This document shows, piece after piece, positions 1 to 11,300 of a DNA stretch of 64,000 nt. Position 1 is the first letter of the stretch. The number at the start of each line of letters is the position of its first letter. Source of the stretch: Bombus terrestris (lineage: Eukaryota > Arthropoda > Insecta > Hymenoptera > Apidae). The DNA is taken from NCBI RefSeq assembly GCF_910591885.1, contig NC_063278.1, forward strand, positions 7,537,501 through 7,601,500, given 5' to 3'. The notes below the pieces were generated by a model. It did no database searches and was not told the origin of the DNA. It worked only from the letters and a program-made list of their open reading frames with translations. The translations under genes were made by a program, and so were the position numbers.

Positions 1-1163
1 TATCGTTCATTACCCGGGATTACTGATTTGGAACTTTACCGTTCATTTCCGCGTACATCAAATATAATTTTTTCGACGAAATCAGTGAACATGAAAATAT
101 AATTTGAAAACTTGTTCTCATACGTATTTTTAAGATAGGATCCACGTACATTACTAACTTGAAATAATAAAGTTTGTATTATTGTTAGGATATTGTTAGA
201 ATTTTGTTTACATTTTACATTCTCGTGTTTCTCTGACTTCGCAGACAAAATTTACATATTATTTATAGCCGCACATCGATGATCTCGTAAGATCCCATTG
301 GAGCAATGCCATTCCCCTTCTACTGCAGAAGTCTTGACATAAAGCGTCAGAACGCGTCAGAACGCGTCTTTAAATGTGGCTAGAAAAGCACGTGGTAGTT
401 GCAGTTTACATGTAAACTTTAAACCACTTCTTTTTACTCGTCTATATACTTAAATTGTTTAAAAAGGAAATTTAATATAGTCAAACAAATAACTACATGT
501 GACATATTGTAGAAGCATATTGAAACTTAGTTATTTTCAATAAAAATAGAAGTGATCATTGATTTTATTCTACTTTCAACTTACTTCTAAGAATTGTTTA
601 AAGACTCTACATAGCACAGCAAAGTGAATCGATCCAGCGTAAAGAAACAGTACAACTAAATGATTGGTATCAGTAAAGAGTGGCCTTGAAACACAAATGG
701 TAAATCCAAGGGAAATACGATGTATGACATCACAACAACGGACATGAATCAGCTTGTTCCCATCTAGTGAATGAACAGAAGCATTGTATTAAAACATTTC
801 AGTCAAGTTTAAAAGTGTTGCCAGTCGAAACCTTTGTGACACTTGAGAACTTATTATTTAAACGAAAGAAACGCAACACGAGATACAAGGAACGTACATC
901 GTAGTGATATTCAAGAGAGATAAATAATATAAGCCACAGACTCTTATGCTTGCAATTCTAATTAGTGTCTGATCTATTTTTTCCTGCTACATTTTAAAAG
1001 AAAAAAGCATTATCGTGAAACGAGGAAACCAAAAGGAAGAAGGTGCTTTTAGAATTTCCATGAGACTTGTTGGAGGTGATTATCTCTTCTGGTTGTTATT
1101 TGAAGAACGTTGAAGATATATTGACAGTGGCTGAACGAACGTATTATTTTCTGCAAGTTAAAT
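1..1163. other. Upstream flank of the ninjurin gene
   Basis: AT-rich sequence with no convincing coding region. It holds a short direct duplication of GCGTCAGAAC near 345-365 and probably the 5' UTR and promoter of the gene starting at 1164. A 70-codon minus-strand frame at 36-248 has no family resemblance and was not called. Confidence 0.5.
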
Positions 1164-1874
1164 ATGGCTGAACCAAGAGATAAAAGTGATGAAATGATTA
1201 TTTATATGGATAAGCTTGGCGATAAAGAACGATTGACAGAACCATTGACTTATAAATCTTTAACACCGAAGACTATATCGCGTTCCGGTTCCATGCTCGA
1301 GACAGATAATACAAACAATCCACGACCGACGTCCGGCCCAGAAATCGATGACCTAGAACCGGCAGGAAGTTTTCCGACAGAATTTGATCCTCGGATAGGA
1401 ATTGATGATGGTCTCCTGCCAAATCAACCAGGGGTACCAGAAATCCCAAGAACTCCATTTTTACCATCGCCATCTATACCGCCTATTCAGCCGATACCTG
1501 ACGTGAATATCTATCAGCACAAGAAAACGCTCGCACAAGGAATGATGGATCTGGCTCTTTTGTCTGCTAATGCAAATCAGTTGCGTTATGTTTTACAAAC
1601 TGACGGGGGGCATCCGTATTATTATCCATCATTGGTGTTAATAGGCAGCAGCTTAATATTACAAATTGCAGTGGGAATAGGATTAATTTGGAATAGTAGA
1701 TACGACGTTAATGATAATGCTCAAATGTGTAAGGCCAACCGGGCTAATAATTGGACAGTGATCGGTATATTTCTAGTAACAATTTTTAATGTCTTCATTT
1801 CGTCATTCGGCGTTGTTGATCAAGTATCAGTAATGCCTATAGCATCTAGAATTGATAGTGAAAGTGAAAATTAA
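1164..1874 (+). CDS. Ninjurin-family membrane protein
   Basis: A 236-residue single-exon reading frame. Ninjurins are small plasma-membrane proteins in cell adhesion and in membrane rupture during lytic cell death. The family core starts near residue 114 with an amphipathic stretch, IYQHKKTLAQGMMDLALLSA, followed by NANQLRYVLQ, a signature of the family. Two hydrophobic helices follow, around residues 153-178 (LVLIGSSLILQIAVGIGLI) and 197-217 (WTVIGIFLVTIFNVFISSFG). The first 110 residues form a proline-rich, probably disordered cytosolic tail, longer than in vertebrate ninjurins but normal for insect members. The start is the first ATG in the frame. The insect subtype (A, B or C) is not decided here. 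It is convergent with the TEDC1-like gene. Confidence 0.9.
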   Translation: MAEPRDKSDEMIIYMDKLGDKERLTEPLTYKSLTPKTISRSGSMLETDNTNNPRPTSGPEIDDLEPAGSFPTEFDPRIGIDDGLLPNQPGVPEIPRTPFLPSPSIPPIQPIPDVNIYQHKKTLAQGMMDLALLSANANQLRYVLQTDGGHPYYYPSLVLIGSSLILQIAVGIGLIWNSRYDVNDNAQMCKANRANNWTVIGIFLVTIFNVFISSFGVVDQVSVMPIASRIDSESEN

Positions 1875-1953
1875 TTACGCATAACTGCGCGTATCATTAT
1901 ACGAAATTTATACCATAAATTTAAGATATTCAAATGATAAAAAGGTATTGATT

Positions 1954-1959
1954 TTTATT
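1954..1959 (-). terminator. Polyadenylation signal of the TEDC1-like gene
   Basis: AATAAA on the minus strand, 3 bp after the stop codon, inside the 88-bp gap between the convergent genes. The 3' UTR must be very short or overlap the ninjurin 3' UTR. Confidence 0.55.
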
Positions 1960-1962
1960 TTA

Positions 1963-3403
1963 CTATAAAAATGAGACTTCAACACAATGGGGGATTGACT
2001 GTAATATTTCTTTTAGTTTCTCAGAAAGTTCCTCTTTCCTTTTGTCTAAATCTTCTGTTTTTTTGGTCAGGTCACCAGAAATTTTTACTAGCCACCTTTC
2101 TATTTCTGTGTTATTACCTTGGACCCTTAATAAACGCGAAATGCATTTGGGTTCATAGTCTTGAGAATTAATAGTTTCTTCTTTAGATGATAAAGCTTCA
2201 AGCTTTTCTTCAGTCACAGAACATAACAAAGAAATAAACTTTGAAACTTCATTCCAATCTATACCTGCAAAGCTGGTGTTCAGTGATTTATTATGTTCTT
2301 GAACTACTGTTACCTGTAATTTTTATTACTGGTAATTGTTGTATTCTATTTTATAAGATAAAACGTGTGAATATAATATCAAATTTCTTCTATTTACCAT
2401 CCATTCAAAAAATATATGTTTCTTTTTAGACCACTTCATATGTATATCTAATAAACTAGCAATAGTTGATAATTCTTTTATATATTTTTTGTCTTCATTG
2501 GAAAGTGCATTTTTATTGGTAGCTGAGATACGTTTTACCAATGCTGTCTCTGATACACTTAGATGTGGAAGACCACAAACTTCAACACTCGCAGTATGAA
2601 TTTTGCTTATTAACTTAGCCTTCTCAGAAATCAGTTCAGATATCTCTTTTATATTATAATTTACTTTACCATTTAAGTACAATATATTATTTATCTGTGC
2701 ACTGAATGTCTCTGGTATATTATACTGTATTTCCTTCTTCTAAAGGATAATTAAGTTATTAATATACCTTTTACTTGATATTTTCATTTATTCATATTCA
2801 ATTAATTACCTGTATGCTATTCAACCGTGAACATTCTCTTCCTAGCACACTATTAGACAGATTTATGTGAGTGATAACACTTAGAATATCTTGTGTTCCA
2901 AGAAGCCATGCAAATGCTAATAATAATGGTCTGTTATTTTTACTACTCTCGCTTAAAGCATAAAACTCTATTGCAGGGTATCGTAAATATGCAAAACACA
3001 ATTTGGTAGCCCATATTGTATCTAAAAGAAAGATTATTCTTGTAAATACTAGCACCAATTAAAAGGTTCTGAAAGAAAGAACTAACAAAATTTACCATAT
3101 TTTTGAAAATCAATTTTGATTTGTTTTTCTTTTACAGCATAATAGCTTAAGACATTCAGTGCTGTCCAAAACGTTCTAGTCTAATACAGAAAAGATTATA
3201 TATTAGAAATCCTTATTTCATGGATGTTAAAACGTGTAGCGTTATACATAGAAAGGTTATGTGATATTGTGTATAATACTCACGACATTTTCTGCCGTGC
3301 TATTAAATTTTGCCAGCCTAAAATATTCAGGTTTCATCACGATGTTGATTGAGAAATTTAAATGCTGACATAATAGAGACAAAACACTCTTTATATCAGA
3401 CAT
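1963..3403 (-). CDS. TEDC1: Tubulin epsilon and delta complex protein 1-like (TEDC1)
   Basis: Five exons rebuilt from splice sites and phase: 3403-3284, 3180-3096, 3021-2810, 2739-2398, 2313-1963. Together they give 1110 nt, 369 residues plus stop, all junctions in frame with GT/AG ends. The N-terminus carries PEYFRLAKFNSTAE followed by FWTALNVLSYY. Exon 3 has RPLLLAFAWLLGTQDIL. Both resemble conserved blocks I know from TEDC1 (formerly C14orf80). The last exon is a likely coiled coil rich in Lys and Glu. In vertebrates TEDC1 acts with TEDC2 and delta/epsilon tubulin to stabilise centriolar triplet microtubules. An AATAAA on the minus strand (1959-1954) lies 3 bp past the stop. The family call rests on recalled motifs, so it is good but not certain. 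Confidence 0.72.
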
Positions 3404-4470
3404 TATTGTAATTTAAATTGAGCTAATATTTCACGTGTACAGACCTGATTTCACGCGCGTTTTTTATACTGTCAAACCGTTCCAAAAACCGTTTTATCTA
3501 TTCAAATAAATCCAGTTTCAATGAAAACTAATTCTCTTTGTTACATAGAATTCTAATATATCATAAAATTTCACTGTTATTTAAACGTTTCAGTGAAATT
3601 TCATGTTTTACATTTATAATTCTCGAAATATACGGTATTCGAATTACAAAACGGATCGGCTGGTTTTGGACCTTTAAGAAAAAAAAGTAAACGGTTTCTC
3701 AGGTATCGATGGACAGCAGACACTTTTGATCCTTAGCGATAAATATAAGTACCTTCCGATTTAAATTTGGACGATAATAAATATAAATAGGTAAGCTCAG
3801 GTTAGAATACGGTATTTCATTTTACACTGACAGTTACTATTTGTTTCGGTTTATTTACATACACGTAATTATTTTTCTCTCGAAGTTTCTTATTCTTTAT
3901 TTATTTCTAAACCATTTATCCTAATTTATATTTATTCTGATTAATTCTTCAAGTACTATCAAAACTTGCATGTATACAGCAAAATCTCAGTAGTATTGTT
4001 TATTAACTATAGATATTTTATTTTAATGGAAAGTAAAAAGAGAAAATCAATATTAACATTCAAACAAAGATATTAATTTAGCGCACAATAAGAATGAAAG
4101 CATAGAATATGAAAGAAATGAAATATAAAGAAAAATATATATGAAGAATATTATGCACAAATAAGATTATAGGTGAAGAAAATTATTTATAACCAAAATT
4201 AAATGTTATACAGACAATATCAATGCAAACAGTACAATGAATTGTTACACATTCATGTATAAAATAAATTAACTACTGTCTGCTTATGACGAAACGCATT
4301 GTATATCTGATGTTATTGTTATACAAATATCTATTATACATCGCAGATGTCTCTTGCCCCATTACCTGGGGTACTAATTGTAAGAAACTACAATTACAAG
4401 CCATTGCCGTGACCGTGACTAAAACTCTACCTGGTACGCAAGGAACAGGTCAATTGTGTACGATCAGTCG
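3404..4470. other. Divergent intergenic region between TEDC1-like and spz genes
   Basis: About 1.1 kb of AT-rich DNA holding the TEDC1-like promoter side and the upstream region of spz. A 68-codon plus frame at 4286-4492 overlaps the predicted spz promoter and is treated as chance. Confidence 0.4.
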
Positions 4471-4474
4471 AACG

Positions 4475-4511
4475 TATAAGATCGCCGAGTAATCAGCCGA
4501 AGTTTCAGTCT
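4475..4511 (+). promoter_or_regulatory. Candidate core promoter of the Spaetzle-like gene
   Basis: A TATAAG box at 4475-4480 is followed 32 bp downstream by an arthropod-type initiator TTTCAGTC with its A at 4507. This spacing is canonical for insect TATA/Inr promoters. The start codon follows 154 bp later. Confidence 0.5.
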
Positions 4512-4660
4512 TGTTGTCGAAGTCGCCGTAGACGCGTGTGATCTTTGCCCTACGAACAGTTAGCGAACAAAATCAATAAACAAATATAATATTTCTAAAT
4601 ATTTTCCGAATAAAACAGTGCGAATTTTGTGACTTATTAAATATTAAAAATATCAGAAAG

Positions 4661-7283
4661 ATGACCTCGAAAATCTTCATATTCAGTGAATTTTGTTTTT
4701 TAATAACGCTACAGGTAAGAAATCAATTTTTTTTAGATAAATGTATAATGTGATAGAAATTTGGATATAGTTTTGAATAATTCATACTATCTAAATATTA
4801 AGACCAAAATTATTATTCATATTTAGTTGCCTCGAACTACTTGTTGAAATTATAACTGATTTCATTTTGTAAACGATGAACGTTCAGTTTTAATTTTCCT
4901 TTCGTTGTTAATAGGATTAAATTATGCTGCAAATAATAATCCAACCGCAATATCTAAAAGAAAAAAGTTAGTCAGAAAAAAGTTACTGTGAATGTGTAAA
5001 TCAAAATGTAATCATCTCGTGTAGAATTATTCTTTTTCTGAATGTTAAATTTATTGTAAAACAACATTTGAAATTAGCATTTACTATATTTACGTAATTC
5101 GCGGTTTGTTGTCATGTAACAGAATCTTAGTAGTCAGGATAAACTTCGATGAAGTCAAATTATATCAGTCTTCTGTTACTTCTGAGCTGATGAACCGTGA
5201 TAAAAGAGTATCTTTCTAAGAAATATATCTCTCTATTTTTATTTAATATTTAGTATATCTATTTATAAATTAACAGTTAGCTATAGAGAATGAAATTAGA
5301 GAAAAAGATGTAAAGACATTAATTTTAATTTTTATATATTTGTCATAAATATTTAATATCTTTTTAATTCCTTACCATTCAACGCTTACTTTTTCAATAT
5401 AATAAATTATCATATTTCCTGGTGTCTGTTTAAAAATAATCCACGCCGAATAAACTGGTGAATACCGGTATGAAATCAAATATTAATTTGGCAAAATAAA
5501 TTTTTAATATCGCCGCTGTATTTTTTTTAATTTTTCGAGGTTTCGTTATTATTGAAAGTTCAAGTTCATCAAAACTATCAATCCTGTTATTGCTCATTCA
5601 TTTATGAAACTACATCTTTCATCTTTTTTTTCATTTCTTTAGATGTTGTCATTTTATTGATGTAATTTGCATCCGGTCTGTGAAAGTCTTTACATAAATT
5701 CTGTACATATTGAGAAATATATAGTCGAAGCATTATTGATTACGACTCATTTATTTTATCTTGAAGTGTCTTATTTAATAAGGAAAGAACAAAAAGATAC
5801 AAAAGCTAAGATAAAAAACAGAGAGATAGAGTAATCTACAAGGAAAAGATTTTCTTATTCCTGGAATTCGTTAATCAAACATAATTGTAAATAAAAGTTT
5901 ATATGGTTAAAGTTGATAAAAATAATAATATAATAAGTAATACTATTTTAAGAAATAATGGAATTTTTAAGAGCATAACATTTTCCCCGATAAGACATTT
6001 ATCACGATGCGTCTATAATTTCGATTAATTTTACTGAAACACGCAACACTTATATTATTTTTAGAAGATGATTGTTGAACTTAAATATCTTTTTACATTT
6101 ATTGTTACTTTTTACAGATACCACAAAATATTTTCGTGCAATCAAGAGACATTCATCACAGTACTATTAAATTGACAAATGAACACAAAGGTATGATTGT
6201 AAACCATAATTGGCGACAATTTTAAAATAATAACTTTTGAGAAAGATGTTGAAAAGCATGTATATACTCAAAGCATAAAGTAGTCATCCAGTAGTCAATC
6301 ATATTATTATAATTGAAGAAATTAATGTTTAATCTTTAGTAAATTATATGTTTTATATTTTATTAAATCATTCATAACGCGGCATGCTATTAGATGACAT
6401 GATTGTATTTCCTGGAGAAAAGAGAAGACACGTCCCCCCCGCTTGCAAAGGATCCAGCTATTGTGAGAACGTAGACTCTTATCCCGAAGATATAATAAAC
6501 AGGGAGCTTCGAATAAACGAAAGCATTAAATATCTTTCTAGTGTAGATGGAGTAAGTACAATGCAATATTTTTCAATACTCAAAAACCTTTTAAACAATT
6601 TTTGAACTGTTGTAACAAATTTTGTATGATTAGGTTGATATAGGACAGAGGCTCATGCCAAACGATGAACTATCCCTTTGCGTAGCTGATGTAAGTACTT
6701 ATGTATAGACAATAAAAAAATATGTCACCTTTTTTTGTTATAAAAATGAATATAATACAATTGAATATAAAAATGGTAAACTTTTCATTTCTAATATTTC
6801 TAATTTCATTACTATTCAAGGAGCAAGTTATATATCCTCAATCAGCGGAGAACAAAGACAATGAATGGAAATTCATCGCGAATCAAAAAAATTTCAAACA
6901 GGGCATACGGATTGAAAAGTGTAGGTAAGTATACTGTAAAATATCACAATAGAATTATTTTCTACAATTTTCTAAAAGATATACAAATGTTATATTTTAC
7001 AAGAAAATAGTATAAATATTTTTGTATGGTTTACAGAACGGAGGGCGCCAGCTGTAGTGTGATAAGTGGATTTGCTGCAGGTTACGAAACAAGTTGCAAG
7101 CAAAAATTCATTTTTAGAGAATTGGTATCAATATCGGAAAACGGTAGTGTTGGTAAAGATTTTTTCCGATTCCCAGCGAGTTGTTGCTGTTTTGCAACAC
7201 TCACTGGAAATGTACTTACAAGAATGGGTATAGGGCAGCAAAGTCAAATTAAATCTACTACAGCACCTATTAAAAATAGATGA
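4661..7283 (+). CDS. spz: Spaetzle-like cystine-knot cytokine precursor
   Basis: Six exons in phase: 4661-4714, 6118-6190, 6394-6551, 6634-6690, 6821-6924, 7037-7283, giving 230 residues. Spaetzle is the secreted ligand of Toll, active in dorsoventral patterning and antimicrobial defence after proteolytic cleavage of the pro-form. Residues 1-18 form a signal peptide. The prodomain has the CKGSSYCENVDSYPED block (about 64-79). The mature domain begins after Arg101 (IGQR/LMPND), nine residues before Cys111, the same spacing as the fly cleavage site. Then come VIYPQSAENKD, FKQGIRIEKC and CKQKFIFRELVSI. Seven cysteines are at 111, 148, 155, 169, 198, 199 and 200. The last three are contiguous (SCCCF), where the usual pattern is CC-x-C. 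An open frame at 4915-4990 is skipped because its phase does not join exon 1. Confidence 0.88.
4715..6117 (+). other. First intron of the Spaetzle-like gene
   Basis: A 1.4-kb very AT-rich intron. An open stretch near 4916-4990, beginning after TTAATAG, looks like an exon but needs phase 1 while exon 1 ends in phase 0. No other structure was seen. Confidence 0.6.
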
Positions 7284-7288
7284 ATAAA
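7283..7288 (+). terminator. Polyadenylation signal overlapping the spz stop codon
   Basis: AATAAA starts on the last base of the TGA stop. If used, the 3' UTR would be only some tens of bases. Other AATAAA-like hexamers follow further on, so use of this one is uncertain. Confidence 0.4.
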
Positions 7289-9205
7289 CTGAAAAATATT
7301 TTACTATAGTTTTAACATAATATGCATAGGTATATAAATACATATACATATATATGTATATGTATATATATGTGTGAATATGTAAAGAAAATATAAAATA
7401 ACTCATGTAAGATAATTTTATCAGTTTATTGTTAATTGTTAGATTTAAACTTATAAGAAATTAAAATACTCGTAGGCATTTTTCCGATTATCCATATTTT
7501 ATGGATATTTGAAAACTAATTTAAAAGAACAGCGTATTGATATATGTACATATCTAAACATTTAAAGTACAATTTATCTAAACGTGTTCATACTTCCTTT
7601 CTTATAATTATATATTTTTTACAATTGCAAAAAGTTTTATAATAGGAATGAAACGACTTTATATCATGTGATACTATTTGATATGTTAGTGACATTGATG
7701 TGATTCTTAGTTTAAGAGTATTGTTTCTTATGTACTCATTCATCAGTTATATCTTACATAAAATAAACATTATAATGTTTATATTTGTTATGAAAAATAT
7801 GTAATATAAAGAAAATGAAACAATATACTCCACAAAAACATATGGAAAATATATGTATATTTACATCCAAAGGATCCACTTTGTTCTAATTTGTCAATAC
7901 GCGAGTTTATTCTTACACATTAAATACAGTACTTACAATTTCATTCTATTCATTATTTTTTCGCAAAATTTTCTACAAGTGATCCAATGTTTATACATTA
8001 TTAATTAAACATTCTTTTTATCTAAATTTCGAAGACATAAATAATTCGTAATGCACAAAGGATAAAGAGATGTATTCAAGAAATTACATATACGTTTAAA
8101 TTAAGAATATTTTTCTGAGTTATCCAGCAAATTTATAGATCTACATTGGTCATTGGGAGAATTTCTTTAAAACCCCCTGTTTCCTTTTCTTTCACATTGG
8201 TCCATGGTTATATTCTCGAGAGATCACAATTTATAATTTTAAAATATAACAAACAATGATTAGCATAATTCATGAGGTTTAATAGAATGGTTATAGACTA
8301 GGCAAATACATATAAATCATTTTCTCAATTTTTGTCACATCTACGTTCCGAAAATTACCTAATATAGGTTTATACACCCTATTCAAGGATGAATACAGAA
8401 GTAGGAAAAATGGGCCGTGCTTTGTGAACATGAACGTTCACCATATATACGCTAAAAATATCTATCGATTAGTCAGCACAGGTGAGCTATGCAGAATACA
8501 TTCTTTTCTTTTTACAAAAACACTACCTAGTAACACGAAGTACTTACATTCGCACTTGCAATTATAAGAACAGTATCTAATACTTATTAATGAGAAATCT
8601 ACCACTATAAAAGTTCTTCTCATATCCAAAAAACAAGTAAATATGATTAACATGTAATATAACAGTTATTATGTTATTACATTACCATTTACATTAACAA
8701 ACATCGATTTTCTTTTAATGGAAGTATAATTGTAAGTAAAAAATGCACCTGGAAGAAGTTGTGTACAATATGGCAGTTTCTGTTTCTATTAGGTATCCAG
8801 TCTTTACTATGTATAAAATTGGAGATTCAAATAGTATGAAAGTCAAATACTTATTTACAATTAAAATGTTAATTTCAATTGCGAAATTATTTCTGCATGA
8901 ATGAGAGTAACTTTTAGTGTAATATACTTAAGATACATCAAAAAATAAAAATGATTTATGACATTGTGTGTTTACAAAGCTTTTGTTTGTGTTAATCTTA
9001 AACATATTCAAAGTATTTTCTTTGAGCATATTCTGAAAATACAATGTAAGGGCATGTATGTCCACCCTCATACAAAGATCACAAATGTTAAAAATTAGTC
9101 ATTGTTTTAGTCATGTCACAAGATTATTTGCAGAACAATCTGAAACTGCTTTATAATTGTTTTCAACATGCCTGAAATGAAAATAATTGATATTTTGTTA
9201 AAAAC
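7284..9205. other. Intergenic and 3' UTR region between spz and the CDC42 effector gene
   Basis: AT-rich sequence with no coding signal. It should hold the 3' UTRs of two convergent genes. A low-complexity TATA/CATA run lies at about 7327-7380. Minus frames here (e.g. 7128-7406) read the exon or the repeat backwards. Confidence 0.45.
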
Positions 9206-9502
9206 TTATACTTTCTTATAGTATTTTAATGCATATTCCTGATGTACCTTGACACTGTATGCATTGTCATAGCCTCCTTTCATTTGCATTTGTGCCTGAA
9301 TATTTGACAATTGTGCATTGCTCATATCGAGATCTCCACTACTAATATGTCCAGTATGCCTAAAGTTTGTAGGTACTCCTATCATGCTACGATCTATCCT
9401 TAACCTTTGATGTGACCTCTGTCTTCCATTCCGTGTCCTTGGTCCTTGTTGCATCAAACAACAGGTAAAGCACTGTACCCAAAGTTCTCCACTGCCAGCC
9501 AT
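9206..9502 (-). CDS. Spec2: CDC42 small effector protein (Spec2-like)
   Basis: A 98-residue protein in one exon. CDC42 small effectors are membrane-anchored adaptors that bind GTP-loaded Cdc42 through a CRIB motif and influence actin organisation. The CRIB-type core IDRSMIGVPTNFRHTGHISS occupies residues 36-55. Cys11, Cys14 and Cys15 near the N-terminus (WVQCFTCC) match the palmitoylation cysteines of the family, and a basic stretch at 22-35 follows. NIQAQMQMKGGY (68-79) also matches the family. The start is the ATG at 9502, which leaves the expected short N-terminus; an in-frame ATG at 9514 would add four residues. A splice acceptor TCTTAG just upstream (about 9530) suggests separate 5' UTR exons. 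It is slightly longer than vertebrate members (about 80 residues). Confidence 0.9.
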   Translation of the reverse strand: MAGSGELWVQCFTCCLMQQGPRTRNGRQRSHQRLRIDRSMIGVPTNFRHTGHISSGDLDMSNAQLSNIQAQMQMKGGYDNAYSVKVHQEYALKYYKKV

Positions 9503-9657
9503 TATTTGCTTCAATTACGTGCTTTGAAATCTAAGACATATTTTGAAAAATACAAATAAATATGTGTATTATAAATATATATGTGTATACATATAAAAAT
9601 ATACATTATGAATATGTAGTTAGCATATAAAAATTTTCTTATTGCATATATACAAAC

Positions 9658-9658
<1 letters not shown>

Positions 9659-9693
<35 letters not shown>
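9659..9693. repeat. (TA)n microsatellite
   Basis: An uninterrupted run of alternating T and A of about 35 bp, upstream of the CDC42 effector gene. Confidence 0.95.
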
Positions 9694-9696
<3 letters not shown>

Positions 9697-10423
9697 AATA
9701 AGTCTGGAAACAAATAATTAATATTAAAATTATAAATTAAAATTTAGATCAAATAATTATCAAACAACACAATGTAAAATTTAATTTCTGCTTTTTCTAA
9801 AAATGGTTATTATTTGAAACAATTTTTATGAATCAAATAGATAAATTGTCTTTATCGTTACGTGAATGAGTCAGACAAAAACGAAAGAGTATAGATTAAT
9901 CAAAAGTTCGTGCACTTACAAAGTCCTCAAGTAATCGTACTGTCGTTCGGTCTAACCTTCGTGATGGCTCGAAACTTAAAGGCAGAGAGAAGCAAAACAA
10001 ACATTCCCTTTTGATCGATGAGTTTACATGTGTCTGCAAAGGACATTGAGGCTATTTGTACATTTATACGACATAAACATAAACTAAGACCTATGGAACG
10101 ATGTTAAGGATTTGCGTGAGGAATAAACAGTTGACTCCCTGGGAGAACAAAGAGTAACGAATAAGACGTACCGGTTTGTAAGATGTAGACTTTCGTATTA
10201 ATTTCCACAAGGCACGTAGATCTGCGTCCTTCTTTCCACTTCTAATCAATTCGTAGAACTATCCTAAGAGGATTGTTTTTCACTACATGTTTTATTAACA
10301 TATTTCAAAGAGGACCTAACAGCAATTACTTTATCGGTCTTTTTTCTGAAATAATTCAAATGATGTTCAAAACAATTTCGGGTTGGTAAAATATAAAATA
10401 TGAATGTCAATGTGATCAACGGT

Positions 10424-10446
10424 GGTATAGTGAACTATACTATACC
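10424..10446. repeat. Short palindrome next to the inverted-repeat element
   Basis: GGTATAG and CTATACC are inverted copies separated by 9 bp. They form a small hairpin just outside the left arm of the large inverted repeat at 10447-11300. Confidence 0.6.
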
Positions 10447-11300
10447 ACAGAGGAAATAAGAATGGTTACGCTTATGATTTTGGTTGTTCTCGGACTAGTG
10501 CTGCACCATACGGCCAAGTGTTGAGTTCAATTAAAGTTAGCACGCACAAGAACCTATATAATTAGGGATCTACCCTGTTTGGTTGCAATTTAGCATATAT
10601 AAGAACCTATATATTTAAGTTTAAAGTTAGGGATCTGCCTTGTTTGGTTACACACTAGCATAGATAAGAACTTATTGAGTTCCACGCTACAAGAACTTAT
10701 TTAATTGTACAGTTCTACAGAAAAGTTCATATCTACTTTTCTATCCGAGATAGACAAGTATGAAAATAACAAAATGATTATTACTCATAGTAATATTATA
10801 TATATAAATACTTTACATAACAAATAGCCTAAAAATACCAAACTTTAATATTGCATAATTTTTTAACCAGTACAATGGATTCCTGAACTTCAAATCCTAA
10901 TTCGAAGACTAAATAATTATATGAAGAAAGAAGGGTGTACTTTTAACCCTTACTTTATATGTATCATCGTTCAAAGTAAACAATTAATTTCTCTTTCTTA
11001 GGAAACTTAGAATTAGTTTCATTATTGCGCGATTTTGTCATTCTCGTACTTGTCTATCTCGGGTAGAAAAATTGATATGAACTTTTCCGTAGAACCGTAC
11101 AATTAAATAGGCTCTTGTAGCGTGGTACTCAATGGGTTCTTGTCTATGCTAATGTGCAACAAGTTAGAACAAATCCCTAACTTTATAGGTACTTGTGCAT
11201 GGTAACTTTAGTTGAATTCAGCACGTCGCCGCATGGTGCAGCACTAGTTCGGGGACACCAGCTCCATAAGCGTGAGCACTCTCAATTTCTCTCTGATATG
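10447..11300. mobile_element. Foldback or long-TIR MITE
   Basis: A long imperfect inverted repeat. The left arm (about 10447-10790) reads CGGACTAGTGCTGCACCAT, then a stretch with CACAAGAACCTAT, TTAGGGATCT, AGCATAGATAAGAACTTATT and TTAATTGTACAGTTCTAC, ending in GAGATAGACAAGTA. The right arm (about 11020-11300), reverse-complemented, gives the same series in the same order: GAACTAGTGCTGCACCATG, CACAAGTACCTAT, TTAGGGATTT, AGCATAGACAAGAACCCATT, TTAATTGTACGGTTCTAC, GAGATAGACAAGTA. The loop is about 230 bp and AT-rich. The left arm also holds an extra internal copy of a 50-65 bp unit (AAGAACCTATATA..., twice between about 10549 and 10665). No transposase frame is present, so it is non-autonomous. 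Exact ends and target-site duplication were not resolved. Confidence 0.8.

Noticed and set aside
4286..4492. 68-codon plus frame upstream of spz
   Set aside because: It overlaps the TATA box and precedes the initiator; composition is that of non-coding sequence.
4915..4990. Possible second exon of spz (open stretch after TTAATAG)
   Set aside because: It needs phase 1, but exon 1 ends in phase 0. Exon 1 joins the exon at 6118 in phase and gives a continuous signal peptide.
7128..7406. 92-codon minus frame
   Set aside because: Antisense of the last spz exon plus a TATA repeat (poly Tyr/Ile).
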